A DNA stretch of 25,247 bases from a virus: IMG/VR virus record IMGVR_UViG_3300034019_000557, positions 1-25,247 of that record; one strand, written 5' to 3'. The notes under the pieces are model-generated. The model did not search any database and had not been told where the DNA came from. It saw nothing but the letters and a program-made list of their open reading frames with translations. The translations under genes were made by a program, and so were the position numbers. This document shows positions 5,533 to 11,631 of the stretch, piece after piece (the first letter of the stretch is position 1; every line of letters begins with the position of its first letter).

Positions 5533-5605
5533 TTGTTAGTCGTTTGTTTTCTTGTGTTAGTACATGGATGCGCTCCATGAGCGATTCGATTAATTGAGCA
5601 CTCAT
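5324..5605 (-). CDS. Coiled-coil protein, C-terminus doubtful
   Basis: A 93-residue frame whose first 46 residues are a convincing coiled coil (IESLMERIHVLTQENKRL and on). After about ETGRST the translation turns into Gly/Ala-rich text typical of a wrong frame, precisely where the overlapping Trp-rich frame (5209-5532) becomes protein-like. Either two genes overlap by some 200 bases, or a frameshift (natural or a sequencing error) joins this coiled coil to the Trp-rich domain. It starts with an ATGA overlap after the 28-residue membrane peptide. Confidence 0.45.
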   Translation of the reverse strand: MSAQLIESLMERIHVLTQENKRLTNENQEYKKTIERLGRQVETGRSTGMAEPDYGTAGEAASVCGADRVVGLLCRQDGAEPLAGNGHVAPSTS

Positions 5606-5688
5606 TCTCGGTCGAAGATGTAGCCCAGCGCCAATGCTAGAATGCTTAGTATAGCAATAGCAACTTGTATTTTAGGTGGGTTCTTCAT
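5602..5688 (-). CDS. 28-residue membrane peptide
   Basis: MKNPPKIQVAIAILSILALA begins this peptide, which is one transmembrane helix (residues 8-24) with a basic front and the short tail YIFDRE. It fits exactly between neighbours: its start overlaps the end of the zinc-ribbon gene (5672) and its TGA overlaps the next ATG as ATGA. That spacing is the main support, because so short a frame could be chance. Function unknown. Confidence 0.5.
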   Translation of the reverse strand: MKNPPKIQVAIAILSILALALGYIFDRE

Positions 5689-5830
5689 TCTTCTTTTGAC
5701 TTTCTTTAGCATCACACTCAGGGCAGAACCAGTCTCCCCAAAAGTCTTGAGTCAAATCTTCCCGGCAGTACCAGCAGACTGGATGCTCGTCTTTGGGGTC
5801 GCTGTCCCCGGGGAATCCTGTGCTGATCAT
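5672..5830 (-). CDS. Small zinc-ribbon protein
   Basis: A 52-residue protein with two CxxC pairs, CWYC (19-22) and CPEC (36-39), spaced as a zinc ribbon (rubredoxin-like knuckles), with aromatic residues between them. The start at 5830 is well supported: GGAGGT upstream and ATGA overlap with the preceding stop. Zinc ribbons of this size in phages usually bind nucleic acid or a protein partner; which one cannot be told. Confidence 0.65.
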   Translation of the reverse strand: MISTGFPGDSDPKDEHPVCWYCREDLTQDFWGDWFCPECDAKESQKKNEEPT

Positions 5831-6054
5831 CGGCGACCTCCGTTGTATTCGTACATGGCTGACACCGCAAACACGGCGCTTGAGATAAACAACGCAAGCA
5901 GCACGACTGCTTCCCACAGTTCTTGAGCGAAGTAGGCAATGGCTAGTCCATCTAGAATCGCAAGTGTCGCAAATGCCCAGAGGTAGGGCAGTGCTTTGTT
6001 TGAGTTGTCGGGTTCAAGTTTCATATATGACTGGTAGTGTTTTACTTTATTCAT
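5827..6054 (-). CDS. Two-pass membrane protein, unknown function
   Basis: A 75-residue protein with a polar N-terminus (MNKVKHYQSYMKLEPDNSNK), then two hydrophobic segments at about residues 26-42 and 48-65, and a short basic tail. ATG at 6054 overlaps the stop of the helicase C-half gene by 8 bases; an in-frame extension to 6135 would lie over that gene. It is not next to the lysis cassette, so a holin role is not suggested by position. No family is recognised. Confidence 0.55.
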   Translation of the reverse strand: MNKVKHYQSYMKLEPDNSNKALPYLWAFATLAILDGLAIAYFAQELWEAVVLLALFISSAVFAVSAMYEYNGGRR

Positions 6055-6631
6055 TGTGGAATGTTGCTGTTTTGCCATGGAAACGCAGATTTGCACTGAC
6101 GCCACACGGGCCATTTCGTTGGATGGGTATGCCAATCTCGCGAAACTCTGCGTCGTCGGACAGCTTCACAACCATCACGGCTGTGGCGTCTTGTCCGATT
6201 GCGCGGCTTTCACGAGCTTTACCCTGTTCATTTAGTTGCGTAATTGAGATGACTAAGCAACCTAATTCGATGCCAAGTAAGCGCAGACTCCGGCTGACCT
6301 CGGCCACTTCACGCTCACGGCTGCTGTCCTTGCCTAGGTCGCACCTGACAAGCTGGATGTAATCCACGAACAGCACGCCCAAGCCATCCGGCGACTTCGC
6401 CATAGCCCGTGCAGTAGCGCAGATGTTGGCGATGTCATAGAGATCGTCGCGCACCACTAGACGGCTGTTATTAAGCTTCTGGATGGCACCGTGGACGCCT
6501 CGTATGTCGCGCTCGTGCTTCGCACCTTCAGCGAGGGTGCGCAGGCTGACGCTGCCCAGCCGGGCGACAAGCCGGTCGATGATTTGGTTAGCTGGCATCT
6601 CCAAAGAGATGACGAGGATTCCTTTGTTCAT
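6047..6631 (-). CDS. dnaB: DnaB-type replicative helicase, C-terminal half (split gene)
   Basis: 194 residues covering the RecA-like ATPase core of DnaB from just after Walker A onward. Seen: H1a region ILVISLEMP (5-13), Walker B VLFVDYIQL (86-94), motif 3 SITQLN (129-134), the GQDA segment, and QRNGPCG (171-177) near the arginine finger. There is no Walker A in this protein. Walker A, with the N-terminal domain, lies in the separate gene 8921-9631. The first residues MNKGILVISLEM continue exactly where that protein stops (IANLINE) when both are laid on E. coli DnaB. The start ATG overlaps the mom-like stop as ATGA. The two products would have to associate to make a working hexameric helicase. 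GC is about 62% in a sample stretch (6301-6360). Confidence 0.9.
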   Translation of the reverse strand: MNKGILVISLEMPANQIIDRLVARLGSVSLRTLAEGAKHERDIRGVHGAIQKLNNSRLVVRDDLYDIANICATARAMAKSPDGLGVLFVDYIQLVRCDLGKDSSREREVAEVSRSLRLLGIELGCLVISITQLNEQGKARESRAIGQDATAVMVVKLSDDAEFREIGIPIQRNGPCGVSANLRFHGKTATFHNE

Positions 6632-7314
6632 AATAAGCGCATCTGCGTGTCGATTTTTGCCGATGCATCATACCGTTTGGTGTCTCCCTTTGGATATGGC
6701 TCAACGGTGTACTTCAACGCACTCCGCATTTGTTTCTTTTGTTTATTGTTGCCGCAGAAGTAAATATATCTGTGCTTTCTGGATCTTTCCTTTAAGTAAA
6801 AAGCATCTCCGTACTTTTCTCGCATCCAAGCTGCCCTATTTTCTTTGCCGCGACTTTCATCTGCAATTGTTGCTCCGTGAAGATGTTCTAGGCCTTTAAT
6901 TGCCCAATCTGTTCTTTTTGCCGAAAGGCCAGTGTATAAAAAGTTTGTGGCTTGATAAACGTAGCCAACATGTCCCTGTTCTAGATCAGCATAACTAACA
7001 ACAATCAGTGGCTTTGGCAGCATAGATAAAGATCTTCCAACTAAAATGCTTGCAAGGTTTTTCATGCTGTTGCAACAGAGCCTGTTTAGCTCAACCACAT
7101 GGCTTTCCCATACTTCCCCGCAAACTCCAGACCTTAATGATGAGCTTGCTGGAGTTCCGTAAGTGATAACACCCTGAAGTTTACTGTCTTGCCAAGCTCC
7201 AAAAGCGTAAGATATTGGACAAAGCCTTCTTGCGTAATGACGATTTAAAAGCCAAGGCTCCGCTTCAGTTGCAGAGATTTCAGTGACAACAATATCCACA
7301 TTATCGTGTTCCAT
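6628..7314 (-). CDS. mom: Mom-like DNA adenine modification protein
   Basis: A 228-residue protein resembling phage Mu Mom and relatives, GNAT-fold enzymes that convert DNA adenine to N6-carbamoylmethyl-adenine and protect phage DNA from host restriction. Seen: NRHYARR (24-30), SYAFGAW and GVITYGTPASS, VELNRLC (74-80), VSYAD (106-110) and GHVGYVYQATNF (114-125), the order and spacing I know for this family. The start at 7314 has AAGG upstream and a 14-base overlap with the previous gene; frame extends to 7362. It lies between the two helicase halves and is AT-richer (37% GC at 7021-7080) than the helicase, a sign of recent acquisition. No com-like regulator was recognised nearby. Confidence 0.8.
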   Translation of the reverse strand: MEHDNVDIVVTEISATEAEPWLLNRHYARRLCPISYAFGAWQDSKLQGVITYGTPASSSLRSGVCGEVWESHVVELNRLCCNSMKNLASILVGRSLSMLPKPLIVVSYADLEQGHVGYVYQATNFLYTGLSAKRTDWAIKGLEHLHGATIADESRGKENRAAWMREKYGDAFYLKERSRKHRYIYFCGNNKQKKQMRSALKYTVEPYPKGDTKRYDASAKIDTQMRLL

Positions 7315-7543
7315 TACCTGGCCTTGCAGACGTGTGACTATGCTGCCCCGTGTACGGCTCAAGCAGATACTTCACCTCGATAAGATCCGTCGATTGATTC
7401 TCCGGCAGAAGCATAAGCGCCTCCATCTTCGAGCCGAGTGCAGCCTTCTCGCCGATGGCGATGATGTCCTGCGTCTTCTTGGGGCGCGGCAGCTCCACGT
7501 TTTGCAGCACGTTAGTACGGCGGATGAGTACCCAGTCGCTCAT
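7301..7543 (-). CDS. Small protein, unknown function
   Basis: An 80-residue protein beginning MSDWVLIRRTNVLQNVELPR, then a region with an IIAIGEKAALGSKM segment and a C-terminus rich in Thr/Ser/Arg. The start at 7543 is well supported by AAGGAGG and an ATGA overlap with the upstream gene. The first residues MSD match those of several other genes in this array. It lies inside the segment separating the helicase halves. No family is recognised. Confidence 0.55.
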   Translation of the reverse strand: MSDWVLIRRTNVLQNVELPRPKKTQDIIAIGEKAALGSKMEALMLLPENQSTDLIEVKYLLEPYTGQHSHTSARPGNGTR

Positions 7544-7833
7544 GGTTGTGCCTCCTTCCACTTGCCTAATGTCCGCAGAAACGCCTTTGCCTTTTCTCGC
7601 GCAGTAGCATGGCAGATGTCTTGCATGAAACTGGCTAAGTGCATTAAGTAGATCCTCCACTGCTGCATGTTCAGCGTTTTCTCCGCCAGATGCATGGCGT
7701 TAAGATCATTTGCCCAATCCCACAATTCGTCGCAAGTGCAGTCAATGCCGTTGGCCGTCCACACATAGACGCCGTCTTCCTTGCGCCAGCCCATAGCGTC
7801 AGCCATGGCTACGTTAATCTCGTCGTCGCTCAT
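7540..7833 (-). CDS. Phage ABA-sandwich-like protein, copy 2
   Basis: A 97-residue paralogue of the gene at 4653-4961: MSDDEINVAMADAMGW at the front, ANDLNAMHLAEKTL in the centre and AKAFLRTLGKWKE at the end. Over the last 36 bases of homology 33 are identical in the DNA, indicating a recent duplication or gene conversion. ATG at 7833 overlaps the nuclease stop as ATGA, with GGGAGGA upstream. It matches the phage ABA sandwich layout; function unknown. It differs from copy 1 in having extra Trp and Cys (DCTCDELWDW). Confidence 0.65.
   Translation of the reverse strand: MSDDEINVAMADAMGWRKEDGVYVWTANGIDCTCDELWDWANDLNAMHLAEKTLNMQQWRIYLMHLASFMQDICHATAREKAKAFLRTLGKWKEAQP
7551..7586 (-). repeat. Imperfect repeat shared with 4664-4699
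   Basis: Second copy of the 36-base segment encoding the C-terminal end of the two paralogues, 33 of 36 bases identical. Confidence 0.8.
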
Positions 7834-8609
7834 GCTTCCTCCCATCTTCTTGGCAGCATCACGCGCATCGTTGGTGGACCGGGCCACACGTCTTGATCGA
7901 GGCACAGTTTGTACTGCGATAAAGTCACGTCCAACTGGTCATTGGCCAAATCAATCAACTCGGTTGACGCCTTCACCCACTGGCTCAAGTAAGGTGCTTG
8001 CATGTCGACGACCAAGAAGTAAAAGTCAATGTCCTCTTGGCCGGTGATCCGCTCCAGACCGTAGGTGTACCAAGCAGCTTGCTTATCGTAGCCGAAACCA
8101 AAGAACTTGTGGTCGAATTTAGACCAGTCACTGGTCGTCTTTAAATCGACAATCGCCGGACGACCCTTAATTTCAGTAATCATGTCCGGCCTGCCTTTAC
8201 ACTGAATACCGTCGCGCTCCCAGAACATGGACGCTTCGATAATCTTGTTAGCTGTGACCATCTCAAGCAACGGCTCTACAGCCGCACAGGCACCCTCTAC
8301 ACGCGCCCCTTCGTCTTCGTTGAGGATGACTTTACCAAGGTTCTCTTGGCAAAAGTTCTCCCATGTCAGCTTGCCCTCCTTGGTGCGCCGATCACACGCT
8401 GGAGCGATAGCGTATTCACAGCGGCCCTCAAGAGCGAGGCTGTGGACAAGTGTGCCAAGCTCCATCTCGCGGGAGGGCTTCCACTCTTGGCTTTCCTTCC
8501 ACTTGTAGTACGACGGACACACGGCGAATGCGTCCAGGCTGTGTTTACTCAGGCCGTGCATTGCACGGTACTTTGTCATTTCCCAATCGTAGTGTATTTC
8601 GTTTTTCAT
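7830..8609 (-). CDS. PD-(D/E)XK exonuclease, RecE/lambda-exo-like
   Basis: A 259-residue nuclease of the PD-(D/E)XK type (DUF3799/RecE-like phage nucleases). Catalytic pattern seen: H56 in GTLVHSLALE, D142 in KGRPDMI, D155-x-K157 in VDLKTT, and the Q177 motif GYDKQAAWY. These enzymes degrade one strand of double-stranded DNA ends in phage recombination, normally with an annealing partner; no Erf/RecT/Red-beta protein was recognised here. The start is ATG 8609, 4 bases after the preceding stop; the frame is open to 8747 but only through the upstream gene. C33 (AVCPSYYKW) is typical of the N-terminal helix of such proteins. The gene lies between the two helicase halves. Confidence 0.85.
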   Translation of the reverse strand: MKNEIHYDWEMTKYRAMHGLSKHSLDAFAVCPSYYKWKESQEWKPSREMELGTLVHSLALEGRCEYAIAPACDRRTKEGKLTWENFCQENLGKVILNEDEGARVEGACAAVEPLLEMVTANKIIEASMFWERDGIQCKGRPDMITEIKGRPAIVDLKTTSDWSKFDHKFFGFGYDKQAAWYTYGLERITGQEDIDFYFLVVDMQAPYLSQWVKASTELIDLANDQLDVTLSQYKLCLDQDVWPGPPTMRVMLPRRWEEA

Positions 8610-8613
8610 TTTG

Positions 8614-8928
8614 TTATGGGTTGATTTCAAGCGCACCACAGCCAACGATCCTGCCAGCTCCGTCGCGAATGAGTTTTGTTGGACTCGCCAAATCTTTCCT
8701 GTGCGGAAGTGCAGTTCGCACATAGCCCGGCACAATGTAAAGTACACCTTTAATTGGATCCGGCAGGTTGCTCACACGAGCGTCCTTGCAGCACATTATG
8801 GGGACACCGTCTATGTCGTCCACCTTAGACAAGTGTGAGTGTACTTTGACTGAGTTTCCGCTAGGCTCGACGATACCATAGCCAGTGATGACTATGTCGT
8901 GAGGGGTAAGGTTGATAAGCTTATTCAT
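8614..8928 (-). CDS. LTPH-motif phage protein, unknown function
   Basis: A 104-residue, beta-rich protein starting MNKLINLTPHDIVI, with PSGNSVKV, NLPDPIKGVLYIV and a C-terminal ASPTKLIRDGAGRIVG segment. The N-LTPH-D-I pattern followed by P-SG and a late RD-GR-IVG is one I recognise from small phage and prophage proteins without assigned function. Its ATG overlaps the stop codon of the helicase N-half (AATGAATAA), so it is the first gene of the inserted segment. Full-length. Confidence 0.7.
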   Translation of the reverse strand: MNKLINLTPHDIVITGYGIVEPSGNSVKVHSHLSKVDDIDGVPIMCCKDARVSNLPDPIKGVLYIVPGYVRTALPHRKDLASPTKLIRDGAGRIVGCGALEINP

Positions 8929-9631
8929 TTATTAAGTTTGCAATGATGTTGAGTGCCAGCATGGTTTTGCCGGACTTAGTTTCGCCACCGATGACGACAA
9001 AGTCTCCGTAGCGTATCGGGCAGATGTTGTCGATAGCGGAGTAGCCGGTTTTGATCCGCATAGATTCGTCATCGCCAGTCTCGTAGCGTGTCAGCGCATT
9101 AAGCAAGAGCGCCTTCGTATCCATGACTTTCGGTGGGGCCAGTTCACGGGACAGGCTCTCAACCTTCATCACGACATCACTTAACAGCTCCGGCGTCTGC
9201 TGCGTCTGGTCGCCGATAGCCATGAGCGTCTCGTAAGCAACATGCTGCAAGGTGCGACGCTTGGCCGTGGACTTGACTATCTCGATGAGGTCACCAATTG
9301 CTGACGCAATCGGCATGAGCGTGTAGAGCTCGCTCAGTTCGTGGAATTGCACCTGAGGCAGCGTCTCGCGTACTTTCTCAAATACGACACGGATCTCCGA
9401 GCTGGCGTTGCGGCTCTGCTGCTGCAAGATGATCTCGCATACTCGGTGACTGAGCGGATCGAAGATGTCTGACACCTTGAAGTTTTTCTCCGAGATGTGA
9501 TGCAAGAACACCTCTGGATGGTTCAGCGCAATCGACGCTATGCCACGTTCAGCCTCGCTCGCGGTTGGCACCACCGTGTCGGGTGGCAACTCTACAGGCT
9601 TACGCCTACCAGCTTTCTTGGGTGCTTCCAT
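8921..9631 (-). CDS. dnaB: DnaB-type replicative helicase, N-terminal half (split gene)
   Basis: 236 residues holding the DnaB N-terminal domain (SEAERGIASIALNHPEVF, then the FDPLSHRVCEIIL helix), the linker helix and the start of the ATPase core, with Walker A GGETKSGKT at 215-223. The protein ends 13 residues later at ALNIIANLINE, before H1a, Walker B and all later motifs. The missing part is encoded by 6047-6631, with five genes between. No intein-like sequence follows Walker A, so protein splicing is not suggested. The N-terminal KKAGRRK is basic. The start overlaps the previous gene by 26 bases. Confidence 0.9.
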   Translation of the reverse strand: MEAPKKAGRRKPVELPPDTVVPTASEAERGIASIALNHPEVFLHHISEKNFKVSDIFDPLSHRVCEIILQQQSRNASSEIRVVFEKVRETLPQVQFHELSELYTLMPIASAIGDLIEIVKSTAKRRTLQHVAYETLMAIGDQTQQTPELLSDVVMKVESLSRELAPPKVMDTKALLLNALTRYETGDDESMRIKTGYSAIDNICPIRYGDFVVIGGETKSGKTMLALNIIANLINE

Positions 9632-10154
9632 TTGATGCCATTAAAGTGTCGCGCTTAAGAAGCGTCTTGATTGGCGTACGCACCATTGACGATGCACGGG
9701 ATAGCCAACCGTTGAGGTAGCGTCCCATGCCGCGCTGGGTCTTGCGTCGCAAAGGATCGGCTTCGATCCAGGCGTGGGCTTTGAGCAACTCTACTTCGAC
9801 GGTTTTCTCGCCATAGATGATGACGAGATCCTTCATCAAGCGCGGCGGCACCTGCCAGTCTTTTCCGTCTTGAGTCTGGAATGTCATGTTGTACATGCTC
9901 ATCGTCTTACCTGACTCGGGGTCTTGGCAAAGCTCGTCCACCATTTCCTTCACGGACGTGTACCGCTTACCTGACGACTCGAGCTCTTTGTTCGTGACGA
10001 TGCACATGGCGTCAGCCAAGTCCTGTGCAGGCTGTACCGGCTCAGGCGTCACAGGTGATTCTGGCTCGCTAACGATCTGGCATGGCTCCTCGAGAGGGAC
10101 GACCAGCTCGACTTTGGTGCCGGATTTGTAGCTAATGTTAATGCTTATGTTCAT
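9606..10154 (-). CDS. Putative replication accessory protein next to helicase
   Basis: A 182-residue protein. The N-terminus is beta-like (NISINISYKSGTKVELVVPL), followed by a Pro/Glu-rich linker (28-45), a helical middle, and a C-terminal part (about 124-155: LLKAHAWIEADPLRRKT, GMGRYLNGWLSRA) typical of phage replication initiator or replisome-organiser proteins. It directly precedes the helicase N-half with a 26-base overlap, as helicase loaders and initiators often do. That assignment rests on the C-terminal motif and position only. The upstream 83-residue protein carries a similar C-terminal motif. Confidence 0.45.
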   Translation of the reverse strand: MNISINISYKSGTKVELVVPLEEPCQIVSEPESPVTPEPVQPAQDLADAMCIVTNKELESSGKRYTSVKEMVDELCQDPESGKTMSMYNMTFQTQDGKDWQVPPRLMKDLVIIYGEKTVEVELLKAHAWIEADPLRRKTQRGMGRYLNGWLSRASSMVRTPIKTLLKRDTLMASNGSTQESW

Positions 10155-10389
10155 GTTTTTGATATTTCAATGATCTCATCAACCAACAGATTAGAAAACG
10201 AAACACTAATTTTTTCTCCCGTTGTCTGCTGCGATTCTTACGCAACCAAGCCGATGCCTTAAGAAGTTCATATTTCAGATCCAACTTGCTTGAGTATCCC
10301 TCAATCAAAGCCTGCACACGATCATCCTCAATGCAGTACACGCCATCCTTTGCCTCAAATTCTATTGTTTTTAATTCTTCGTTTGTCAT
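10138..10389 (-). CDS. Small protein with same W..RFL..WL C-terminus
   Basis: An 83-residue protein from ATG 10389 (MTNEELKTIEFEAKDGVYCI); GTG 10419 would add ten residues. The C-terminal part ELLKASAWLRKNRSRQ, RFLICWLMRS parallels ELLKAHAW and GRYLNGWLSR of the next gene, so the two are probably related parts of one replication unit. The tail is Lys/His-rich (KYQKHEHKH). It overlaps the next gene by 17 bases. Neither start has a Shine-Dalgarno sequence. Confidence 0.5.
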   Translation of the reverse strand: MTNEELKTIEFEAKDGVYCIEDDRVQALIEGYSSKLDLKYELLKASAWLRKNRSRQREKKLVFRFLICWLMRSLKYQKHEHKH

Positions 10390-10436
10390 TTGGTAAATGT
10401 GTGCGTTGTGCAGGCGCACCCCTGCATGGTGCAGAA

Positions 10437-10769
10437 TTACTTAAGCCCGTCCATCCCATCCCTGAGCAGCCGGAAGAACAACTCAGCATTCATCGTGACA
10501 AGCCAAGGCGTCCTGTTTTTTTTATGAGCAACGATCCACGGCTTTCCGGCGCCATCACGTTCTGCCTGCTCAGTGGCCTTGATGAGGTTGAGGTTCTCGA
10601 CAAACTTCACCTCTTGGTGTAGTCCGCGCAGCTCCTCACACACCACATCCGGGCTGTCGCCACCTCCGGCAAACTGTTGCCCACGACGGGCCGTGAAGCC
10701 CGCCGCACGCAACTCGTCGCGCCAGAGGCGTTCTCCACGGCAGCCTTTAGCCCTGCTGTTTATTGGCAT
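10437..10769 (-). CDS. Hjc-like Holliday junction resolvase / PD-(D/E)XK endonuclease
   Basis: A 110-residue protein starting MPINSRAKGCRGERLW. It has the layout of archaeal-type Hjc resolvases and related phage endonucleases: a basic N-terminus with a Gly-Glu motif (E13), RRGQQFAGGG, D41 in SPDVV, and E53-V-K55 in HQEVKF. It would cut branched DNA made during recombination or before packaging. ATG 10769 overlaps the end of the HTH gene by 23 bases; the longer frame from 10859 runs wholly across that gene and is rejected. Confidence 0.75.
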   Translation of the reverse strand: MPINSRAKGCRGERLWRDELRAAGFTARRGQQFAGGGDSPDVVCEELRGLHQEVKFVENLNLIKATEQAERDGAGKPWIVAHKKNRTPWLVTMNAELFFRLLRDGMDGLK

Positions 10770-10926
10770 CTCGTTTGACTTGGAGCCAATGGTTAACTTC
10801 CTCAAGCGAAAAGCGCAAGCAGCGCGGGCTGATACGGTGATGAGGAATCTTACCTTCACGCGCCCACTTCAGGACAGTCTGAAGTGAGACGTTTGCGAGC
10901 TGGGCAATATCTTTGGCTTTTACCAT
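10747..10926 (-). CDS. Excisionase/MerR-type HTH protein
   Basis: A 59-residue protein, MVKAKDIAQLANVSLQTVLK at the start, then WAREGKIPHHRI and RFSLEEVNHWLQ: the standard winged-helix arrangement of excisionase-like HTH_17 proteins (recognition helix around 13-22, wing at about 25-38). Such proteins bend DNA, regulate transcription or act in excision; no integrase was found in this window. Its ATG overlaps the SSB stop by 7 bases, and its end overlaps the resolvase start, so it is translated in series with recombination genes. Confidence 0.75.
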   Translation of the reverse strand: MVKAKDIAQLANVSLQTVLKWAREGKIPHHRISPRCLRFSLEEVNHWLQVKRDANKQQG

Positions 10927-11561
10927 TTGAGATCGTCCTCCTCTAGTTCAGGTGCTTCTTCCTTCGCTGCCTTCACCTGCGCTGAGGGGAATGCCTTCGC
11001 AAAGCCCGCACGATCTGCGGAGATAAACAAGCTGGTCGCGATAGCCTGGAGATGCTCAGGCGAAAGCGCCTTAACCTCTTTGCCAACCCATTCGGCTGCT
11101 TTGATAGCTTCAGCCATAAGCTGTGCAGCCTGAAAGAGCGCACGCTTGGCATCAGCCACAGTCAGCGACACAGGTGACGAAGCCTGCACAGGCTTGCGTG
11201 GGCCTGCCACTGGTGACGCGCCGCTTGCGTCATCAATGATGGCAGCCTTGTCGGTGACCTTCAACTCGTTCTCGCCGGAATGAGTGGATGTCTTTACTGA
11301 CAGGCCCTCAAGGCCCTTCTTGCCAGCTTGTGACTTGATGGTCACCATCTGGCCTTTGAGATCTCCCATCTCGTCTGGCAGCCAGAATGAGGCCTTGCAC
11401 TCGCCAGTGGCATCTTGGACTACCGCGTTCTGTACGCGCCATTCACCAAACTTACCCTGACCAGTACGGGGTGGGTAAACCGTCTTGATTGTGACTCTGA
11501 TCTCACCGATGACGCTGCCGTCGGCAAGGTTCGCTAAGTCTGCAATTGTTGCTACTTTCAT
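10920..11561 (-). CDS. ssb: OB-fold single-stranded DNA-binding protein
   Basis: A 213-residue protein with an RPA-like OB fold at about residues 4-95 (IADLANLADGSVIGEIRV, GEWRVQNAVVQDATGECKAS, LKGQMVTIKS), a Ser/Pro/Ala linker, a helical region (about 133-175), and a short acidic tail EEAPELEEDDLKW ending in an aromatic residue. Acidic C-terminal tails of this type in SSBs recruit replication and repair proteins. The protein would coat single-stranded DNA during replication and recombination. It begins the recombination block: HTH and resolvase follow with overlaps. A 70-base gap upstream contains a palindrome and may hold control signals. Confidence 0.75.
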   Translation of the reverse strand: MKVATIADLANLADGSVIGEIRVTIKTVYPPRTGQGKFGEWRVQNAVVQDATGECKASFWLPDEMGDLKGQMVTIKSQAGKKGLEGLSVKTSTHSGENELKVTDKAAIIDDASGASPVAGPRKPVQASSPVSLTVADAKRALFQAAQLMAEAIKAAEWVGKEVKALSPEHLQAIATSLFISADRAGFAKAFPSAQVKAAKEEAPELEEDDLKW

Positions 11562-11600
11562 TTTTGTTAAGTTTCATCGATGGACCATCCACCGAATGCC

Positions 11601-11618
11601 AGCAACGTACACGTTGCT
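11601..11618. promoter_or_regulatory. Palindrome upstream of ssb, candidate operator
   Basis: AGCAACGT and ACGTTGCT are perfect 8-bp arms separated by 2 bases, in one of the few real gaps of the leftward array (11562-11631), about 40 bases before the ssb start. A second short palindrome, GATGG-A-CCATC, lies at 11579-11589. The tight spacer favours a dimeric protein-binding site over a hairpin. TTTCT follows on the plus strand, too weak for a rightward terminator. Confidence 0.4.
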
Positions 11619-11631
11619 TTTCTACGCGCAA

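Noticed and set aside
8921-9631. Split intein in the helicase
   Set aside because: No intein N-terminal block (Cys start) follows the extein sequence; the frame stops directly after helicase residues, and the C-half starts with Met and helicase sequence.
6047-9631. Group I or group II intron as cause of the helicase split
   Set aside because: The 2.3 kb between is filled by overlapping protein genes, with no room for a ribozyme core and no homing endonuclease or reverse transcriptase.
10409-10426. Hairpin TGCAGG-CGCACC-CCTGCA as a terminator
   Set aside because: No T tract on either side; only a 6-bp stem. It may be incidental.
10437-10859. Longer start (10859) for the resolvase
   Set aside because: The added 30 residues read wholly through the HTH gene in another frame; the ATG at 10769 begins the resolvase-like sequence.
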